Assembly: GCA_031308135.1 (NCBI GenBank)
Contig: JAHLJT010009436.1
Coordinates: 137,460,950 to 137,524,949 of the forward strand
Length of the DNA stretch: 64,000 nucleotides
Direction: 5' to 3'
Source: Acheta domesticus
Lineage: Eukaryota; Arthropoda; Insecta; Orthoptera; Gryllidae
Positions 58,492 through 64,000 of the stretch are shown piece by piece. Both the position numbers and the translations under genes were made by a program. Below the pieces are notes generated by a model that made no database searches, was not told where the DNA came from, and saw only the letters and a program-made list of their open reading frames with translations. The stretch's first letter is position 1. Each line of letters opens with the position of its first letter.

Positions 58492-58562
58492 TATATAAGG
58501 CAACCAGTCACCGCAAGTCTTCAGCAATTCGAATTAGTTCTTCAATGATATATATATCATTG
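58492..58562 (+). promoter_or_regulatory. TATA-like word and nearby 20-bp palindrome
   Basis: TATATAAGG is followed about 30 bases later by CTTCAGCAATTC, a spacing that fits a TATA-initiator core promoter. The perfect palindrome follows 40 bases further on. In AT-rich DNA a TATA match is common by chance, and no frame starts downstream. Confidence 0.2.
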
Positions 58563-59444
58563 TCGATGTCTTCTAAACTTTAGTAATATTTTTCATTAGA
58601 TCAAGGACTACAACTCGTACAGCTGGATCTACTTTTGACTATTTCTTGCTCTGCTCCTGATGTCCCTGTAAATCCTCTGAATATTGAATGTAACAGATAC
58701 TGACACCTGATTCATGATTCAAGTGAGAAAAAATTAGCAGTGTCATTTATCGAACGCGCCTAAATAACCACCGAAACATCAGAACCATCAATCTGCTGGG
58801 CAACAATTAAAACCAACAGATCAAGGGACAACGTATCCCAGACCTGCCTTTCTGGTTCAAAATACTTTATATGAAATACTAATCATAATTTTTATGCAGT
58901 CCTTAACATTTCCACTAATACATAATTTACTATTGGAAAGCAACATGTCGATTGCTAGGCTAATCAACCAATATTCTGTCATTTAAAAGTAACAATAAAA
59001 TTGCACAATCGATTCTGAAAAAGCTGAGCTGTTGATTATTTTGAAACCACTTTCACCCAGCATGTTGTAAACATGATGGGTGAGAGTACACATCGCATAA
59101 TAACACATTTTGTGCAGTCACCAAATTTTGATGCACCAAATTGAATATATTTGATTTCAACCAACTGAATTTCTGAATTAATTAAAAAACTACCATACAA
59201 AAACTCCCCACGCTATGACAGAATTACTGCAAATATCTTCAAGCACCTTCCTCGACAAGGTGTTGCTTACTTCAATTACTTCAACACTATTCATAACTCT
59301 GTTTTGCAACTATTATCTTTAATATTATACTTATTCCGATCTTGCTTAGAATTACATTGGTTTGGTCCCAATTTTATCAGATATTTTCGAAAAACTTATT
59401 TTAAAAAGATTAAAAATATTCATTCTCGAAACCAACTTGCTTGC

Positions 59445-59468
59445 TTGCTTCCTTCCTTCCTTCCTTCC
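59445..59468. repeat. (CTTG/CTTC)n microsatellite
   Basis: A tetranucleotide run that switches from CTTG to CTTC units. Confidence 0.9.
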
Positions 59469-60969
59469 AATTTGGCTTTAGAGAGAACCAAACAACTCAT
59501 CAGTTATTAAGATTAATATACTAACAAAACTTTTCATTTCAACTTAATTTACACCTACTTGCACTTTTCTTAAACATCGTCCAAGCGTTTGATCGAGTGT
59601 ATCACGATGGATTAAATTCAAATGAAGGAAAATGGGAATACCATTATATCTATATAATTATATCGTTTTCTTTTGAAACGCATTTTCTCTTTCCGCCTGA
59701 ACTCCTTCATTTCTTCACCTCGGACTGTTCTTGCTGGTGTTTCACACGGATCCTCAATGTTTCCTTTCTTACTTAAGTTAAACGTCGCAGATATTCCTAC
59801 CAGCTAATACAGTTAACACAGATCTCTTCGTAACTCTTTAATGCAAAGCGAAACTTTAACACAACATGTCTTGTAATTCAATGTCACCTAAAAAACATAA
59901 AATGGGTCAAAATTATGGAAAATCAAAATCAATTGCAATAAATTAATAGCTGATTTTTTTTTATTTTAAGGCATCCTAACTTTCCTCTCCCGTTTTCTCT
60001 GGACTCTTTCATTTCTTGGTCTCGACTAAATTCAACTTTTCGTTAAATTAATTTTCGGCATTTTCATGGACACAAGATTAAATTGGCACACATCTCATCC
60101 AAAGTAAATGAAGCCAACAGACGATTAGCGATTTAACGTCCGATTCTCAATCGCAACTCCTCTTTAAAATGAATTCCCCTTTAACTATATTCAAATCTAT
60201 TCGATAATACATTACCGATATCCTGTATGGATTTTCGTCGAACCACATTAAATAAATTACCAATCCTCCAAAACAAAATCTTAAGATTTGTATAATAGTA
60301 TGCGTACAACTGTATAACAGTAAATGCCTCCGGTTTGTCAGTAATGACACTCCACAACGTCCTTGCAGTAGAACCCGTTACTTTCTTTATTACGAAACTA
60401 GCCCATACTTTTTGCGATAATGTAAATCACTTATAACGAACTATCACTTACGAAATAAGAACAGATAAATCCCCACTCTCCCGCCTAAGAAAAAGACTAC
60501 CATTTCACGTTTTTCTTCAGTACCTCTCTGACATTAGATACAGATATATTATTTCTTACTTATAAATGTCTCACCTACGGTATTCTTATCTAAACTCTTG
60601 TCATCGCCATCTAACGATTGTTCATAAAATTATCTCAACAAACTTGGTTGAAGGTTTCAGCTAACAAAATTACTACCAGCGAGGTGACAAGTTACTCCCT
60701 TCACACTTTGCTGATACAAAATTACTCGGCCAATCAACTGAAGAGCCTCGCGATTCAACGTTGTACTGTCTGACATTGTAAAACAAAATGCAATAAAAAC
60801 ATACAATTTAATGAACATTTAATTAAAATAGAATAGTAAAATGAAAGAAAAATGTAGAAAATGGCGTCCGACAGACATCTAAAAGAAACATACGCTTGTG
60901 CAGCCTAAAACAACTCTCATCCTCCTTTTCTCCTCTCATCCCCCCTCTTTTTCGTTAAATTTTCTTTGC

Positions 60970-62276
60970 TTTTGACTTTTTACTTTCCCATATATACACG
61001 TATATACGGAGTAATATACGTAGTATATGGCAAATTATGTAATGCTGCGCAAAAAACGGCGAATTTTCGGCAGTTTTGAGATTTTGAAAAACTTTCTTCA
61101 CAATTTGGGGGTACATTATATGAAGCCCCCCGGACATTTTCAAACTTTTCTCAAAAACGGCTCCAATTTTTTTTCTTTAAATTTCTTACAAAAATTGAGG
61201 AAAATATAAATGTGCCTTAGGTCCGATTTTCACGGTTAGCTCTGAATTTTCGAAAATTGCAAAAAAAGAATTTTTTTTCGGTCTCTTCGTACAACTACAA
61301 AATTGAAGGTAAGAGATTATTCCTTCAGATAAAATTATTTCTCCATAGTGAGTTCTTTCATTAAGGTCACGTAGAATTTTTTGAAAGTTTTAGTAGATTT
61401 CGCGCAATATTCGTGCAATATGATCAATTTTAGTTACAAGTTACAACAAAACTTTCTCAAAAACGGCTCCAAATTTTGGTACGGATAGTACCTCATGTAC
61501 TCTATGAGATGACAAAAACGCCATATTGGTCTATTCTTTTGATTTTTCAAAAATTACAAAAATGTACTTTTTTGACTTCTCTTACGTCGGTAATATTTAC
61601 ATTAGCAGCGATTTTTTTATATTATTGCATTTATGAGTACATGTAGTTTAAATAACAAGTAAAGTTTCTCGAAATTTCAACCTTTTTCTGTGAAAACTAG
61701 CTCAAAATTCCGTATTTTCAGAAACTCTCAAACGCCATTTTCTAAAAAATTACTCCAATTTTTTTCTTCAAACGTATCGAACGTAAAGTTCATATTGGGA
61801 TTTTCTTTTTGTTTTTTCAAAAATGACACAAATGTAATTTGTTTGAAAGATCTCTTACACTGTTAATATGCACATTTTAGGTAATTTGTAAACACTATTG
61901 TATTTGTCGGTTATTGTGCTTCAAATGACTTCCAATGAAGTTTTTCGAAATCACAAAAGATGTCTGTGAAAAAGAGCTTCAAATTTTGCATGTAGAGTCT
62001 TCCTGATACGCCATTTTCTCAAAAACAGCTCCAAATTTTTCGAAGAAAATTGCCATTTAGGAGAAGGTTTTACTGTTCTTTAATATTCTTAAAATAATAT
62101 TTCCGTTATACTATTGAGATACCGAAAAATTAAGATAATGTCAAAAAAATGTAGTTTGGGCGGCAATAGATGGCAGCTGGCAAGAGTATGTGTCAAGTCC
62201 GAATAGCTAGCCGAGACCAAAGGAAATAGAAAACTAATTCGGGAAAGTCTGTGCCATTCTGTAGCACCACTAGTTT
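60970..62276 (-). repeat. Right arm of the inverted structure
   Basis: Read on the minus strand it begins at 62276 with the same terminus as the left arm and ends near 60980 in ACTTTCCCATAT. It is about 700 bases shorter than the left arm, so one arm has gained or lost sequence. Words such as AAAACGGCTCCAA recur at about 61155 and 61458 (with AAAACAGCTCCAA near 62023), reflecting internal repetition like that of the left arm. Confidence 0.7.
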
Positions 62277-62279
62277 AGT

Positions 62280-63225
62280 AAATAAATAAAACATACAATG
62301 AGAACCTCTCCCCTAAATATCATATAAGAATTCCCTGAATTCCCAGGGTAAAAAAGGGGTAATGGGGATTGACAATATCTAAGGAAATAAACTGTTTTAT
62401 TTACACAATCTTCGGGGGCTCCTTTCGGAATTTTCGGTGAAGCCCTTCATTATAATTTTTCTTTTGAACAATAAAGATCCTTCAGTTTCTGTCTCTACTC
62501 CTGATGTCAATGTAAATCTCGGAATAAGGAACGCATCAAATTACGCGTTCTAAGAATTCAAGATGTAATTCGTAATACGGACATCCAGCTACATTCCATG
62601 TACATGTTTGATACGCTGTAAAAACTTCAGTCGTGAACAACCCTGATTACCCTCAAATGATCCTCGCGTGCGACAGGTTGGTCACGCATTGACTAACGCG
62701 GCGCTGTTCTGCTATCGGCCTCCCACGAACGAATGACATCATAAAGGATAAAAGCTCAAGGTCAGAGAAGGCGAAAACTGTTGCGTTTAGGATGGAAAAG
62801 CAGTGGAAACTCAAAACTTCGAAGTAATATCTTAAAGGCCGGTACGTTTTGATGTTTTCAATAATTTATTCCATTACTCCTAAATTCCATTACAGTTAAA
62901 AAAAATGTTTTCTTAATTTTACAGTATCGGACAATCAAATTCATATTAGAAACAGCTGACTAAAAATACCGATATCTCCCAAATAGTTTCGCATTATATG
63001 ACGTTTCCAGCAAAAAAGAGACAAAAATCCATTAATTTAACTCTATCCGATATCAGGAATGCGTAAACGTTTTACGCACAAACTTCATCACTGCGACACA
63101 CAGAAATTCGATATGACACTGACATTGGATATACTCCCTCCGAAACTATATACACGCCACCTGAAACTCTCACCCAACGCATCATATATTCAACACGCGC
63201 GCCACCCGATGTCAATCGCTCAACA
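62280..63225. other. AT-rich DNA with a CpG patch near 62655-62735
   Basis: The patch (TCCTCGCGTGCGACAGG to GGCCTCCCACGAACG) may be a small outlier of the adjoining island. No gene is supported. Confidence 0.4.
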
Positions 63226-63229
63226 AAAG

Positions 63230-64000
63230 CGTTATCGCCCACGGCGCGCCACAAACACCGGCGGCGACGCCGACCGAGCATGCCGACGCCGCGCCGCCCA
63301 CGCGCCAAGTAACGTCGACCCCGACGCGCCGCCGCTGCCGCCGACCCGGTCGCCGCCGCCGCCTCCATCGTCGTGGGCGGAGGGCGTCGCCTCTCAGCTG
63401 ACTGTTACTACCGCCCTACGATCAGACGGCACGTGAACGGTACGGCCGTCACCATGGCAACCGGCGGGGCGGAGCCTCCGCCGCCGTCGCCACCTGCCTG
63501 CCCGCCCGCCCACTCGCCCGCACGCGCGCACCGAGGACGACATCAACATGCGGCCGTACTACGTTTACTACGGCGACGCCACGCGTCGGTCTGGGCGTAC
63601 GGCGAGAATCCTCCGCCGCCGGTGGCGGTGGCGGAGGTGGAGGGACTACTGCACAGCCATACGTGCACGGGTAAATTACGTCGGGTTATAAATAACGGGC
63701 GCGCTGCGTCGGGGAACGCCTCCGTTGCACCGCGCGCGCGGTGTTCCCCAAGGCAGGGCTGACGGGCCGCACAGCGCCGCGCTGTGCGCTGACCCATTTC
63801 GCCCACGCGCCGCCTCCGAGATTGATTCCTCGCCGCGAGGAGAGCACCGAACACGCGGGGCGGCGCGCCGCGGCGACCACTGAACAAGCAGGCGCCACTG
63901 CGAGGCGAGCGTGGAGCGCTCCGCTACGCACCATCTGCCGAGCGTGACCGGCCGCCGTTGGAGGTCCGCCGGGAGTAAGCGGTGACGGAAGGCGCGCCGT
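63230..64000. promoter_or_regulatory. CpG island with perfect X-box and TATA-like word, running off the window
   Basis: Dense CpG sequence runs from about 63235 to the window end. It contains GTCACCATGGCAAC at 63448-63461, a full match to the RFX X-box consensus (GTNRCC, two bases, RGYAAC), and GTTATAAATAAC at about 63684-63695, a TATA-like word inside GC-rich DNA. A CACGTG-like ACGTGA and NRF-type GCGC words also occur. This is the best promoter candidate in the window. The gene it would serve lies beyond 64000 or has exons I cannot recognise. The frames here are compositional. Confidence 0.5.
63448..63461 (+). promoter_or_regulatory. RFX-type X-box
   Basis: GTCACCATGGCAAC fits the X-box consensus at every defined position, with a 2-base spacer. 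X-boxes bind RFX factors and in animals often control cilium genes. It lies within a CpG island, about 225 bases upstream of the TATA-like word. Confidence 0.45.

Larger units (their letters stand above)
57420..60965. other. AT-rich core between the arms, no transposase found
   Basis: The frames here are short (at most about 70 codons) and without recognisable domains. A TATATAAGG word at 58492-58500 and a 20-base perfect palindrome (CAATGATATATATATCATTG, 58543-58562) are listed separately. A (CTTC)n tract lies at 59445-59468. The core may be ordinary DNA caught between two family A copies, or a wholly decayed coding region. Confidence 0.45.
55429..62276. mobile_element. 6.85-kb structure with long inverted ends (family A)
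   Basis: The two ends are inverted copies. The left reads AACTAGTGGTGTTACAGAAT and the right, reverse-complemented, AACTAGTGGTGCTACAGAAT. Both continue through TTAGTTTTCTATTTCCTTTG, CTATTCGGAC and GCCATCTAT over about 117 bases with roughly nine in ten bases alike. Further homologous blocks extend well over 1 kb into both arms: AACTCACT.TGGA, TTCAATTTTGTAGTTGTA, and GCAGCATTACAT near 57350 and 61040. No transposase was found in the arms or core, and no clear target duplication flanks the ends. It could be a non-autonomous transposon with very long inverted repeats, or two facing family A copies. Confidence 0.75.

Noticed and set aside
1..64000. CRISPR array, bacterial operon or phage module
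   Set aside because: No regularly spaced identical repeats with unique spacers were found. No prokaryote-style gene clusters are present, and composition and mobile elements are those of an animal genome.

Overview
This window looks like non-genic nuclear DNA from a large, repeat-rich animal genome, most likely an arthropod and probably a hemimetabolous insect. The matrix is AT-rich and studded with microsatellites, tRNA-derived SINE-like repeats, hAT, pogo/Tigger and mariner relics, and about ten discrete GC-rich, CpG-rich islands. There are no bacterial operons, Shine-Dalgarno-spaced genes or phage-like modules. The insect assignment is inference; a cockroach, termite or stick insect is a guess. 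I found no intact protein-coding gene and no convincing host exon. Every long open frame lies in a GC-rich low-complexity tract, where stop codons are rare on all frames, or is a fragment of a mobile element.

Layout. 1-6.5 kb: a GC island, a (CA)n tract, two arrays of one 49-bp satellite, a fragment of a noncoding element family (family A), a 23-bp minisatellite abutting a family C repeat, and a purine-rich minisatellite island. 6.5-17 kb: AT-rich DNA with islands near 6.9-7.4, 9.3-10.4, 12.2-13.1 (split by a 501-bp hAT-type element) and 14.9-15.9 kb. 17-25.2 kb: a 1,276-bp hAT composite with perfect 8-bp target duplications, directly beside a 474-bp MITE with 29-bp perfect inverted ends, then a G-rich island with a 10-bp array and a pogo/Tigger remnant. 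25.2-32 kb: a decayed mariner-family transposase, two copies of an unidentified duplicated segment 1,517 bp apart, and a 200-bp tandem duplication. 32-43 kb: a composite family C repeat, a GC island, two fold-back elements, a long GC island, a second mariner-type fragment, a SINE-like repeat and another island. 43.7-54.4 kb: a family A copy split by a Tigger-like element, more family C, a DDE-transposase fragment, a family B copy, an X-box-bearing GC pocket and a SINE with a 7-bp target duplication. 55.4-62.3 kb: a 6.85-kb structure whose two ends are inverted copies of family A sequence. 62.3-64 kb: AT-rich DNA, then a CpG island running off the window.

The biology visible here is transposable-element evolution: nested insertions, inverted duplications and target-site scars. 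The CpG islands are the most plausible places for host promoters, but none can be tied to a gene inside the window.
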